DNA of 64,000 bases from Hydrogenophaga intermedia (lineage in GTDB: Bacteria; Pseudomonadota; Gammaproteobacteria; Burkholderiales; Burkholderiaceae_C): positions 45,501 to 109,500 of the forward strand of contig NZ_CCAE010000011.1 of NCBI RefSeq assembly GCF_000723405.1, written 5' to 3'. Of the stretch, positions 39,680-46,648 are shown in pieces (positions within the stretch are counted from its first letter, which is position 1; the number at the start of each line of letters is the position of its first letter). Under the pieces are notes generated by a model. It had not been told where the DNA came from and made no database searches. It saw only the letters and a list, made by a program, of their open reading frames with translations. Made by a program: the position numbers and the translations under genes.

Positions 39680-40033
39680 ATGTTCCGCGCGCCTTCGGCT
39701 GCTGGTCTGCCGCCCTTCGCCTGGCTGCTGCACGACCAGCAGGCGGCCCGCCCGCATGTCGCCCGGCATCTTGGCCTGTCCACACGCACGCTCGCGCGCT
39801 ACGAGGCCACGCAGCAGGCGCCGCGCGCCGTCATGCTGGCGCTGTACTGGGAAAGCCGCTGGGGGCGCTCTGCGGCCGACGCCGAGGCCGCGACAGCCGC
39901 CGACGTGCACCGGGGCCATGCGCAGGCCCTGGCCAACGAAAACGCCGCCCTGCGGCGGCGTATCGCGGTGCTGGAGCGGGAATTGACCCAGGCCCAGCCC
40001 GAGGCTGCGAACTTGCCTTTCTGGCGCGCCTGA
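39680..40033 (+). CDS. Helix-turn-helix protein with C-terminal coiled coil
   Basis: 117 aa. A helix-turn-helix-like segment at about residues 22-50 (HVARHLGLSTRTLARYEATQQ) is followed by a leucine-zipper-like helix (ALANENAALRRRIAVLEREL). Probably a small dimeric DNA-binding regulator of the prophage. It is convergent with the late operon; the stop codons are adjacent (40031-40033 and 40034-40036). In the circular form it is third in a repressor - small membrane protein - HTH row. Confidence 0.7.
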   Translation: MFRAPSAAGLPPFAWLLHDQQAARPHVARHLGLSTRTLARYEATQQAPRAVMLALYWESRWGRSAADAEAATAADVHRGHAQALANENAALRRRIAVLERELTQAQPEAANLPFWRA

Positions 40034-40153
40034 TCAGCGCTTGGCCTTCGCCTTCACGATGCGCCCGCCCTTGGCGTAGCGAAAGCCCTTCTTCAAGCGG
40101 CCTTTGCCCTTGGTGGCGGCGGACTTGCTCACCGCGCGTTTCTTCGTTGCCAT
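40034..40153 (-). CDS. Tiny highly basic protein (39 aa)
   Basis: Begins MATKKRAVSKSAATKGKGR; 15 of 39 residues are Lys or Arg and there is no acidic residue. Such proteins bind nucleic acid or sit at the membrane-DNA interface in virions. The start overlaps the preceding stop (ATGA). Last gene of the late operon. Role in genome condensation is inference. Confidence 0.65.
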   Translation of the reverse strand: MATKKRAVSKSAATKGKGRLKKGFRYAKGGRIVKAKAKR

Positions 40154-40317
40154 CACGTTGCTCCAGGTGGTTGCGCACCGTCCCACTGCCGCTTGATCCA
40201 GGCGCGCACGCCGGGCAGTTGACCGATGACGAGGGCGGCCAGCAAAGCGCCGGCCAGGACGATGACGGCCTCGCGGCCGACCTCGGGGACTGAGGGGATG
40301 ATCTTGCGCACGCTCAC
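40153..40317 (-). CDS. Small membrane protein (54 aa)
   Basis: Starts at GTG 40317 inside the previous stop (GTGA). A single hydrophobic helix (EAVIVLAGALLAALVIGQL) is followed by a basic segment (RAWIKRQWDG). It fits a virion membrane protein or lysis accessory protein of the tailless phage. Not similar to anything I recognise. Confidence 0.6.
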   Translation of the reverse strand: MSVRKIIPSVPEVGREAVIVLAGALLAALVIGQLPGVRAWIKRQWDGAQPPGAT

Positions 40318-40457
40318 GGCTTGCGCTCCAGATGGGCCACGCGCGTTTCCAGGCGGTCCACGTCCGCGCGCAACCAATCGAGCTTGGTGGACACCACGCC
40401 CCACATGACGGCCCCGTTCACCAGGGCCGTGACCGCGATGCTCACCAACTGGCTCAC
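40314..40457 (-). CDS. Small membrane/coiled-coil protein (47 aa)
   Basis: GTG start at 40457 overlaps the stop of the holin-like gene (GTGA). The N-terminal half is hydrophobic (SIAVTALVNGAVMWGVV) and the C-terminal half is a heptad-like helix (LRADVDRLETRVAHLE). The shape recalls small spanin-like or virion membrane proteins. No family assigned. Confidence 0.6.
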   Translation of the reverse strand: MSQLVSIAVTALVNGAVMWGVVSTKLDWLRADVDRLETRVAHLERKP

Positions 40458-40621
40458 GGCTGCTTTTTCTCAGGCAGCGCGATGGCGGCCAGGCCGGTGA
40501 CGCCCAGCACGACTTGCGCGATCAGGTCCATGGTGCCGGGCGGCAGGCCGAAGACGATGCCCAGGGCCGACAGGCCGGCCCAGGTCGAAGGTTCCTTGAT
40601 GCGGTTCAGAAAGGCGTGCAT
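40454..40621 (-). CDS. Holin-like two-helix membrane protein (55 aa)
   Basis: ATG 40621. Starts MHAFLNRIKEPSTWAGLSAL; two hydrophobic helices separated by a short turn, and a charged tail PEKKQP. The start NRIKEPSTWAGL and the two-helix form resemble phage proteins often annotated as holins. It lies in the same operon as the transglycosylase, so a lysis role is reasonable; it could also be a capsid-membrane protein. Confidence 0.6.
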   Translation of the reverse strand: MHAFLNRIKEPSTWAGLSALGIVFGLPPGTMDLIAQVVLGVTGLAAIALPEKKQP

Positions 40622-40624
40622 GCG

Positions 40625-40915
40625 CTAGCTCCAGAGGTAGTTGAGGAAGTCCTTCGCAGGACAGGAGAACGACGCCGCCCAGGTGTTGCCCGCCTCGCGG
40701 TCAAGCTGGCATTGCGTCTTGTTGGTGGCCGGGATGCCCACCAGTTCACCGATGCCGACGACAGCGCCCGAGGCGGTGCCGTCGATGAAATCGACCGCGG
40801 CTTCACCGAGGCTTGCGCCCACGCCGCGCGCGCCGCCCTCGCGCGTCATGGCCCACACCAGCGCGAGCAGCACGGCGCCGGCACCCACGATGTAGACGGG
40901 AGACACGCGCACCAC
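40625..40915 (-). CDS. Small membrane protein (about 96 aa)
   Basis: Start taken at GTG 40915, just after the stop of the upstream gene; GTG 40912 and 40906 are alternatives. One N-terminal hydrophobic helix (VYIVGAGAVLLALVWAM) is followed by a Gly/Ala-rich amphipathic region and a C-terminal part with two cysteines (QCQLDREAGNTWAASFSC). Probably embedded in the internal virion membrane by analogy with PM2. Function unknown. Confidence 0.55.
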   Translation of the reverse strand: MVRVSPVYIVGAGAVLLALVWAMTREGGARGVGASLGEAAVDFIDGTASGAVVGIGELVGIPATNKTQCQLDREAGNTWAASFSCPAKDFLNYLWS

Positions 40916-40916
40916 G

Positions 40917-41183
40917 TCAGGCCCCCGCGCCCGGCGCCTGCCAGACCATCTGCCCGTTTTGGTAGTAGTTTCCGCTGGGGTCGATGGCGACACCGTTTTC
41001 GAAGTAGCGCCACCCGTTGTTAAAGGCCTTGCCCGCCGAGTCGAAGATTTCATCGACCCAATCGAGCGGCTTGCCGGTGTCGCGCGGCGCGTTCACGCGC
41101 GGCGTGGTCTGGCTGCGCCAGATCATGTACACGGCGATGCCGGCCAGGCCGAGAACGAGCATTTCGGTGGTTTGCAGCTTCAT
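40917..41183 (-). CDS. Membrane-anchored small protein (88 aa)
   Basis: ATG 41183. N-terminal hydrophobic helix (EMLVLGLAGIAVYMIW), then a soluble tail with aromatic residues (WVDEIFDSAGKAFNNGWRYF, GNYYQNGQMVW). Eight nt after the lysin gene in the late operon. Looks like a virion membrane protein; no family recognised. Confidence 0.6.
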   Translation of the reverse strand: MKLQTTEMLVLGLAGIAVYMIWRSQTTPRVNAPRDTGKPLDWVDEIFDSAGKAFNNGWRYFENGVAIDPSGNYYQNGQMVWQAPGAGA

Positions 41184-41191
41184 GGTTTTCC

Positions 41192-41857
41192 TCAGGCGAA
41201 GGTGCCACCGGCCGAGGCGAACACGCCTCGGGCCGTGGCAAGGGAAATGACGGGTTGACCGTAGGGCGAGCCGGGCATGCTGGCCCACTCGCGGGCGATC
41301 TTCTGCAACGCCAGATCGACGCGCCCGGCCTTGGCGTCATCGAGTGCGCCGCGCGCTGCGATGCGGCCGACGATGGCGCGATCCTGGCTTGCAGGGGTGA
41401 AGTCGGTCAGACCCATGATGCGGGCCGTCTCGTCCCACGTGGACGCCAGGAACTGGCCGGCGCCGGCAGCCGTGCTGGTGATGGGCTTGCCGCCCAGCAT
41501 GCGCGTGATGCGCTGGCGCGGGTGGTCGGCGAAGCTGGTGAACAGGCCACCGCCGAACAGGGTTCGATAGCCGTCTTCGCCCGCCGTGCCCTCGCCGCGG
41601 CGGATCACAGCCACCAGCGCGCGCACGTTGGGGTGCGCCACGTCGGCCGCCGTGACGGTGCGCATCTTGGAGAGGTCAAGCCGCATGGTGATGGTGTCGA
41701 TGATGGTTTCGGCCGCCTCGGTCACTTCCTCGGCGATGCCCTCGCCCGCTTGCACAGCGGACGCCCACAGGTCGGCCGCCTCCTGCTCGCGGCGCATGAG
41801 CAGCCAGGCGCCGGCCGCGAGCAGGCCCGCCGACGCGATGAGGAACGCAGGTCGCAT
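41192..41857 (-). CDS. Membrane-anchored lambda-R-like lytic transglycosylase
   Basis: 221 aa. A hydrophobic N-terminal helix (residues 4-19, AFLIASAGLLAAGAWLL) precedes a domain in the style of phage lambda endolysin R (GH104): VIRRGEGTAGEDGY with the likely catalytic Glu, LFTSFADHPRQ, TSTAAGAGQFL, LTDFTPASQDR and REWASMPGSPYGQ. It should cleave peptidoglycan. In PM2-like viruses such an enzyme may sit in the virion for entry as well as act in lysis; the membrane anchor suits either role. Confidence 0.85.
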   Translation of the reverse strand: MRPAFLIASAGLLAAGAWLLMRREQEAADLWASAVQAGEGIAEEVTEAAETIIDTITMRLDLSKMRTVTAADVAHPNVRALVAVIRRGEGTAGEDGYRTLFGGGLFTSFADHPRQRITRMLGGKPITSTAAGAGQFLASTWDETARIMGLTDFTPASQDRAIVGRIAARGALDDAKAGRVDLALQKIAREWASMPGSPYGQPVISLATARGVFASAGGTFA

Positions 41858-41860
41858 GGA

Positions 41861-42544
41861 TCACAGCAGGGTGTACCGTGCATGGCGGAACCAGGCGCCG
41901 CCGCCCGCCGTGCTGCTGATGAAGAACAGTCCCAAGCCCGGCGCGATGCGGCGCGGCTGCTGAAGATCGATGTTGGCGATCTGCACGGACCCCGATTGAG
42001 AGAACACCGATTGCGCGATGACATCGCCGTCACCCACCCCGGTCGGCGCGGTCGCTTTCGCTACGAAGGCCTGCACGATGGTGGCGGACGACGTTGCGTC
42101 GCTTGCGCCCGCGCTCCACAGAATGGCCCCGTTGGGGTTGGCGGCGGCATTGAACACCGTCAGCGGCGTGACGGCCGCGACCGTGGCACCGGTTGACCAG
42201 TTGTGAGTCGGCAGCACGGGGCGCATGCTCTCGTCTGCCAGCAGCACCGATCCCACCACCTGAACATCCCCCACTGGCGCCTTGTCGTAGGCCACCGTGT
42301 TGCCCAGGCGCGTGACGAACTGCACCACCTGAGTCGATGCGCTGTGCAGGCGCACGCGATCAAAGGTGCCGACCTCGAATTTCTCGGCGTAGCCCTCGCC
42401 CACGTCCACGGCTTCGGCGACCTCGCGCCCTCCGCTGTAGAACTCCAGCGTCAGCGGCCCGGCCGCCTCCAAGATGCGCAGGAAGTTGCACACGCCATAG
42501 AACTCTTGCGGCACGCCGGCTTGCAGGGTGATGGTCATCGACAT
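41861..42544 (-). CDS. Putative minor capsid/spike protein (227 aa)
   Basis: 227 aa, beta-rich by composition (many V, T, G, S; almost no Lys), with no membrane helix or signal peptide. Begins MSMTITLQAGVPQEFYGVCN and ends in an aromatic-rich strand (GGGAWFRHARYTLL). Lies among the structural genes, between the lysin and a C-terminally anchored membrane protein. A penton, spike or second jelly-roll protein is the natural guess; not established. Confidence 0.6.
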   Translation of the reverse strand: MSMTITLQAGVPQEFYGVCNFLRILEAAGPLTLEFYSGGREVAEAVDVGEGYAEKFEVGTFDRVRLHSASTQVVQFVTRLGNTVAYDKAPVGDVQVVGSVLLADESMRPVLPTHNWSTGATVAAVTPLTVFNAAANPNGAILWSAGASDATSSATIVQAFVAKATAPTGVGDGDVIAQSVFSQSGSVQIANIDLQQPRRIAPGLGLFFISSTAGGGAWFRHARYTLL

Positions 42545-42546
42545 GG

Positions 42547-42963
42547 TCAGCCCTTGCGATTCACGAAGTAGAAGCCGGCCACCACCGCCACGACGACGGC
42601 CAGCACGATGATGGTTCGCTGATCGAGCGCCCCCGACTTGTCGGCCTCGGCCTGCGCGTAGGCATCGGCCACCGACTTCTGCGTTTGGCCGATGAGGCTC
42701 TGCCCCTGCGTGAAGATGTTGTGCGCCGCATCGATCAGGTCGGCGTAGCCCTCGCCCAGGTTGGCAATGGACAGGTCCACCGTATCGAGGCCGCGCGACA
42801 CCAGCCCGCCGTCGGTGATCTGCACCGCGTTGCCCGCGCCGCTGATCCCCACGGAGCCCGCCGTGACGCGGTTGTCTTCGCTGGTGTTCGCGCTCTTGGA
42901 ACTGCCCCCGATGCAGGGGCAGTGATGGCCCAAGGCCTTGCGCTTCAACTCGTAGACGTTCAT
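42547..42963 (-). CDS. Structural protein with C-terminal membrane helix (138 aa)
   Basis: 138 aa from ATG 42963. The N terminus contains CPCIGG. A polar central part (SIANLGEGYADLIDAAHNIF) is followed by a strong C-terminal helix (IIVLAVVVAVVAGFYFV) with a basic tail. The tail-anchored form fits a protein linking the capsid to the internal membrane. Its start overlaps the GNAT-like gene stop by 4 nt. Confidence 0.6.
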   Translation of the reverse strand: MNVYELKRKALGHHCPCIGGSSKSANTSEDNRVTAGSVGISGAGNAVQITDGGLVSRGLDTVDLSIANLGEGYADLIDAAHNIFTQGQSLIGQTQKSVADAYAQAEADKSGALDQRTIIVLAVVVAVVAGFYFVNRKG

Positions 42964-43337
42964 GGCTTGATGGCCTTCACCAAAACGAACCCCGCGCCCA
43001 CGGTGCGCGTGATCCGGTATCCGTGTTTCTTCGCTCGGCGCACCAGGCCACGGCGCACCGTCTGAAAGCCCACCAGGCGACAGCCGCGCGCCAGCGCCTG
43101 GCACTCCACCGCATGCAGGCCCTCGGCCGTCATGCCCTGCCCCTGCCCCGCAGCCGCGTGAATCCAGCCCACGCCGTCAACGAAGGACACCGACAGGAAC
43201 AGCCGGCCGCAGGCGGTGCACAGTTCGAAGCACTCGCCGGCCGCCGCCGCGCCTTCGGGGGTTTCGACGCCCTCGGGGTCCAGGCCCGCGCAAAGCGCGA
43301 AGGCCTGCGCAGCCTGGTCCCGGGTGGTCGGCGTCAT
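42960..43337 (-). CDS. GNAT-like small protein (125 aa)
   Basis: 125 aa. The second half (GWIHAAAGQGQGMTAEGLHA, RLVGFQTVRRGLVRRAKKHGYRI) looks like the end of an acetyltransferase fold, with a phage-type FxTxRxGLxRxAxxxGY pattern. The first half has two Cys pairs (CFELCTACG). Similar proteins occur in small tailless and filamentous phages, role unknown. Overlaps both neighbours by 4 nt. Confidence 0.5.
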   Translation of the reverse strand: MTPTTRDQAAQAFALCAGLDPEGVETPEGAAAAGECFELCTACGRLFLSVSFVDGVGWIHAAAGQGQGMTAEGLHAVECQALARGCRLVGFQTVRRGLVRRAKKHGYRITRTVGAGFVLVKAIKP

Positions 43338-43534
43338 TTCTTGCGCTTGAAGTAGCTGACCGCGATCAACGCGCCGACCAGCAGCACCGCATAGGGCAGG
43401 TACTGCGCCATGTCGCCGCTGCCGCCCGTGTTCACGCCGCCAGAGCCGAAATTCACGACCCAGCCGCTGGAGTTGGCCGCCGACGAGGCGTTCGAAGGAC
43501 CGCCGCCGCCTGCGCTGCCGCTGATGGGCATCAT
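43334..43534 (-). CDS. Gly/Ser-rich protein with C-terminal membrane helix (66 aa)
   Basis: 66 aa. A flexible Gly/Ser/Asn-rich N-terminal half (GSAGGGGPSNASSAANSSG) is followed by one hydrophobic helix (YLPYAVLLVGALIAVSYF) and a basic end RKK. Tail-anchored virion membrane protein type. No family assigned. Confidence 0.6.
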   Translation of the reverse strand: MMPISGSAGGGGPSNASSAANSSGWVVNFGSGGVNTGGSGDMAQYLPYAVLLVGALIAVSYFKRKK

Positions 43535-43538
43535 GGGC

Positions 43539-43778
43539 TCAGTCCTTCAGCGCGAAGACCGCCACGACGGCGCCCAGGGCCAGCAGCACCACCACGCCCG
43601 GGCTCATGCCGAACATGGTCTGCGGTGCCACCGTCTGCGGCTGTCCTTCGTTGTAGAGGCCGAGTTCACCCAGCGCCTGGAGCCGCAGTTTCTGCAACTC
43701 ATAGGGCTGGGTGAACTTGGCGTCAGCCGCCTTGTTCAGCAGCGAACTGCTGACGTTTTGGAACCACTCTTCCCACAT
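43539..43778 (-). CDS. Small protein with C-terminal membrane helix (79 aa)
   Basis: 79 aa from ATG 43778. Soluble N-terminal half with amphipathic helices (WFQNVSSSLLNKAADAKF), then a C-terminal hydrophobic helix (GVVVLLALGAVVAVFAL). It lies 15 nt after the capsid gene. Likely a capsid-associated membrane protein; in PM2, small membrane proteins lie beneath the P2 shell. Confidence 0.6.
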   Translation of the reverse strand: MWEEWFQNVSSSLLNKAADAKFTQPYELQKLRLQALGELGLYNEGQPQTVAPQTMFGMSPGVVVLLALGAVVAVFALKD

Positions 43779-43793
43779 GGGGCGGCCCTCGCT

Positions 43794-44621
43794 TTACAGG
43801 TTGCCCAGCGGGTCGAGGTACTCCACCAGCACCGTGCCGGAGCCCGCGCCCGAGAAGTCGAGCAGGAATTCCAGCGACTTCGCGTTGCGGGTGTCGAGCG
43901 CCTTCTTGATGTTGCCATCGAGCACGAAATCGATGGTGTAGACGTTGGCCTGCGGCACGCGCTTGGCCTTGGTCTGGTCGAAGCTGTTTTCAGCGGCCAC
44001 CGATTCGTGGATCACCAGGCCGTCTTCCTTCATGGTCGCGCCGGTCACGGTGCCGGTGTGGAACACGTGGATGCGCTTGATGATGGAACCGGTGTTGCCG
44101 AAGGGCAGGTTCACTGCCAGGCGGCCACCGGTGGACTGACTGAACGGGTAGCTCAGCAGTTTGCTGATGAGCGCAGCGAACGGGGCCGCCGCGCCGTCGC
44201 GGGTCTTCTGCTGCGCGCTCTCGATCAGGATCGGCGTGATCACCGGGGCGGTGGCGCCCGCAATGGTGACTTCGCTGGTGATGTTGGCGATGCCCTGCGA
44301 GGTGTCGAAGGCGCCGACCATGCGGTCAAGCTCCGCGATCATGGAGTAGTCCGCGAACTGGATGTCGAGGAAGGCGGCGGCGGTGGACTCGCCGCGATAG
44401 GCGTTGATCGCGTCCAGTTGGGCGCCCGTGGCCTCAAGAATCACCTTGCCATTGGCCTTGAGCTTGAGCAGCGAAATCATGGCCTTGGTGAGGGCCGTGC
44501 CGCCCAGCTTCAGGCGCAGGTTTTCCAGCGTGCGCCCGGGCGTGACCTGGTTGGTGGCGGTGCCGCTGGGCACCACGTTGGAGAAGGGCAGGCCGTAGCG
44601 CGTGAGTTTTCCGACGGACAT
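43794..44621 (-). CDS. Double-jelly-roll major capsid protein (PM2 P2-like)
   Basis: 275 aa (PM2 P2 is about 269), with no signal peptide or membrane segment. Rich in beta-strand-like stretches separated by loops. The C-terminal part has the pattern YTIDFVLDGNIKKAL then LEFLLDF and VLVEYLDPLG, which from memory closely follows the end of PM2 P2 (YTIDF-L-G ... EIIVEY). The first third has GRTLENLRLKLGG and VILEATG, again with P2-like spacing. The protein would form the trimeric capsomers around an internal membrane. No other capsid candidate of this size exists in the element. A structure prediction would settle it. Confidence 0.82.
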   Translation of the reverse strand: MSVGKLTRYGLPFSNVVPSGTATNQVTPGRTLENLRLKLGGTALTKAMISLLKLKANGKVILEATGAQLDAINAYRGESTAAAFLDIQFADYSMIAELDRMVGAFDTSQGIANITSEVTIAGATAPVITPILIESAQQKTRDGAAAPFAALISKLLSYPFSQSTGGRLAVNLPFGNTGSIIKRIHVFHTGTVTGATMKEDGLVIHESVAAENSFDQTKAKRVPQANVYTIDFVLDGNIKKALDTRNAKSLEFLLDFSGAGSGTVLVEYLDPLGNL

Positions 44622-44657
44622 GGTTGTTCCTTGGTGGTCAGAGGGTGGCGGCAGCGC

Positions 44658-44810
44658 TTACAGCACTTCGCGGATGTAGGGCGTGCGGCGCGCGACGGCC
44701 ACAGCCGCGACGGCCACGGCACCGGCCTTGCCGTAGGTGCCGCCGTACTTCCAGGCGGCAAAGGCGATGGCGGCGGCAATGCCGTACTTCATGAGGGTGG
44801 CTTGGTCCAT
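44658..44810 (-). CDS. Small membrane protein (50 aa)
   Basis: 50 aa from ATG 44810 (a longer frame upstream is not needed). Begins MDQATLMKYGIAAAIAFAAW and continues as Ala/Gly/Val-rich hydrophobic sequence with a basic end. First gene after the internal terminator and upstream of the capsid gene, so it may be the first gene of the late unit. Probably a virion membrane protein. Confidence 0.6.
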   Translation of the reverse strand: MDQATLMKYGIAAAIAFAAWKYGGTYGKAGAVAVAAVAVARRTPYIREVL

Positions 44811-44903
44811 TGCGAACGATCCTTGAGGGTTGGTGCAGGTACACATGGGGTTGGTCGCCGCGCTCGGTGACGCCCTGCGCTTGCGTGGCCTCAATTGCAG
44901 GCG

Positions 44904-44925
44904 AAAAAAAACCGCCCGTGGGCGG
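44904..44925 (-). terminator. Intrinsic terminator inside the prophage
   Basis: On the minus strand the stem CCGCCC/GGGCGG (44912-44925, 2-nt loop) is followed by eight T (44911-44904). It lies between the packaging ATPase gene and the capsid block. It should therefore separate the early/replication transcript from the late structural one, or reduce read-through into it. Confidence 0.75.
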
Positions 44926-44960
44926 CTGTAACCGGTACGGGGACCGGATGGCTTCTGCGA

Positions 44961-45569
44961 TCAGAAACGGAGCTTGCCGGTGGTGATTTGCTTGGTGAGC
45001 CGGTCAGCAATGACGAACTCCAGGGGCTTCAAGGCGCCCAGCTTTTCCACCGGGATCATGGTCTTGCGGTTCATGTAGAACACGTCCTCGCCGCCCATGG
45101 CAAAGCACACGTAGCGGGTGGCGTTGCCGATCGCCGTCTTGTCGGCCTCGGCCCAGCGCTGCGAGATGGCATAGATGGTGATCCCGCGCTTGAGCCCGCG
45201 GCGGATCAGGATGCCCCAATTGCCCGGGGCCTTGCTCGGCGTCGTCACGTCGGCCAGTTCCTCGGCGATGGCGTCGAGCGGTTCCACGTAGCGGCCCGCG
45301 TACATCACGCACCCGCACCAGAAATCGAACTCGGCCTTCAGGTCGCCCCCGGCCACGTAGGCGATGCGCTGCGCCCCGCCCTTCTTCGCCCACTCCAGAA
45401 GCTGCGCGCGCGTCGTCACCTTGCGCCAGCCGGGCAGCGCCGCCCACTGGTCTTCAGGGTCCCATGCCCACACTCGTCGCCTCGCCTTGACCTGGCGCGC
45501 GGTCCACGCGGTTTTGCCAGAGCGCGAGGCGCCGCTGATGACGTTCAGTTCGCCGTCGATGGTCTTCAT
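44961..45569 (-). CDS. Genome-packaging ATPase (PRD1 P9 / PM2 P9-like)
   Basis: 202 aa. Walker A GASRSGKT at residues 13-20; an acidic Walker-B-like stretch LDAIAEELADV near residue 100; a downstream ITIYAISQRWAEADK with the sensor Gln/Arg typical of FtsK/HerA-type packaging ATPases. It is only about 200 aa and lacks the C-terminal membrane helix of inovirus Zot proteins, which argues for the tailless icosahedral class. It would translocate DNA into a preformed capsid. Overlaps the upstream gene by 4 nt. Confidence 0.8.
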   Translation of the reverse strand: MKTIDGELNVISGASRSGKTAWTARQVKARRRVWAWDPEDQWAALPGWRKVTTRAQLLEWAKKGGAQRIAYVAGGDLKAEFDFWCGCVMYAGRYVEPLDAIAEELADVTTPSKAPGNWGILIRRGLKRGITIYAISQRWAEADKTAIGNATRYVCFAMGGEDVFYMNRKTMIPVEKLGALKPLEFVIADRLTKQITTGKLRF

Positions 45570-46129
45570 TGGACCGGCCCGCTTCCGAAGGTCACGGCCG
45601 GCCCCGTGCGCTCGGGCGCGGGCGGCGGCGCTGGCACGGGCGCCGCGATGTCGATGCCCTGTTCCTTCGCCGTCGCTTCAATCGGCCGGCGCTTCTTCCA
45701 CTCGGCCAGGTCCGCGCTAACGCCGTTGTAGGTGGCCCAGGCCAGCGGCCCGACGACGGCCACGCAGGCGATTTCCGCGCCGTACTGGCCCATTAGCCCA
45801 TCGCCCAGCCATCCATGCTTCTCGCACAGCGCGCCGATGGCCCCGGACGCGGCGCCGATGGCCTCGGGGGTGTAGATGGTCTTCAAGCTGGGCAGCGCGG
45901 GCGACAGCACCGCGACCACCATGCCCATGAGGCCCGCGATTTCCTCTTGCAGGGTCGGCCCCTTCGGTTCCTGTTCCTGCGTGGCGAGCGCCTGACCTGG
46001 CGCCCCGCCCTGCCCCGCCGCCGCTTCCAGCGCCGCCAGGTCGGCCGCCTGTTCGTCGCTGGCCGGCGCCTCGCCGTTGGCCGCAATGTCACGCTCCACG
46101 GCCTGCGTGTTGGTATTGCTCGGCCTCAT
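45566..46129 (-). CDS. Prophage membrane-associated protein (187 aa)
   Basis: 187 aa from ATG 46129. Acidic, Ala/Gln-rich N-terminal 65 residues, then hydrophobic segments (GLMGMVVAVLSPALPSL; EIACVAVVGPLAWATY), a basic KKRR and a Pro-rich tail. Sits directly before the ATPase with a 4-nt overlap; it may be an assembly or membrane-targeting factor. No family recognised. Confidence 0.65.
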   Translation of the reverse strand: MRPSNTNTQAVERDIAANGEAPASDEQAADLAALEAAAGQGGAPGQALATQEQEPKGPTLQEEIAGLMGMVVAVLSPALPSLKTIYTPEAIGAASGAIGALCEKHGWLGDGLMGQYGAEIACVAVVGPLAWATYNGVSADLAEWKKRRPIEATAKEQGIDIAAPVPAPPPAPERTGPAVTFGSGPVQ

Positions 46130-46455
46130 CGCGCACCCCCTGCCATGAAGTGCAACGCGTCGGCCAGGCCGGTGCGCTTGGGTGCTGCGGGCGGCGGCGG
46201 GGGCTCCGCGACCGGGGCCGGCGCAGCAACGGGCGCGGCCGGCGCGGGCGCAGGCGCCGCAGTGGCCAGCCGCTTCGCGTGGTTGGCTTCGAACAGCGCC
46301 ACGCGCTCGGGGTCCGGCCCGACGCGCAACTGCTGGCGGCACGTTGCGGTGCAGAAGCCGAACGGGTCGCCGTTCTTGTCGCTGGTGATCCGCATGCCTC
46401 CCGGCGTGCCGCAGGAGGGGCAATCGATGTAGCCCCGCACGACCTTATCGGACAT
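46126..46455 (-). CDS. Zinc-ribbon protein with Ala/Pro-rich tail (109 aa)
   Basis: 109 aa. The N-terminal zinc ribbon has CPSCG ... CTATC spaced as two ligand pairs; after residue 65 it is a Pro/Ala linker and a short C-terminal helix (TGLADALHFMAGGAR). Possible nucleic-acid-binding protein of the replication module. Overlaps neighbours at both ends. Confidence 0.65.
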   Translation of the reverse strand: MSDKVVRGYIDCPSCGTPGGMRITSDKNGDPFGFCTATCRQQLRVGPDPERVALFEANHAKRLATAAPAPAPAAPVAAPAPVAEPPPPPAAPKRTGLADALHFMAGGAR

Positions 46456-46648
46456 GGTTGCGCTCCAACTCGGACACCTTGAACTTGCGCGTCTCGTCCA
46501 CGGGCGCGTCGTCCTTCACGCCCTGCACGCGCACCGTGGCCCAGCCGCCCGCCACGCCCGGGTGGCGCTCCTGCACCACGCCCACCATGCCGGCCAGGTC
46601 GCCCGCTTTCACGCGCGCCACGTCATGCACCTTGAAATCGTCCTTCAT
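46445..46648 (-). CDS. KOW-like small protein (67 aa)
   Basis: 67 aa. FKVHDVARVKAGDLAGMVGVV resembles a KOW/SH3-like beta strand, followed by WATVRVQG. Its 5' end overlaps the methylase gene by 26 nt and its 3' end overlaps the zinc-ribbon gene by 11 nt, showing how compact this module is. Function unknown. Confidence 0.6.
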   Translation of the reverse strand: MKDDFKVHDVARVKAGDLAGMVGVVQERHPGVAGGWATVRVQGVKDDAPVDETRKFKVSELERNHVR

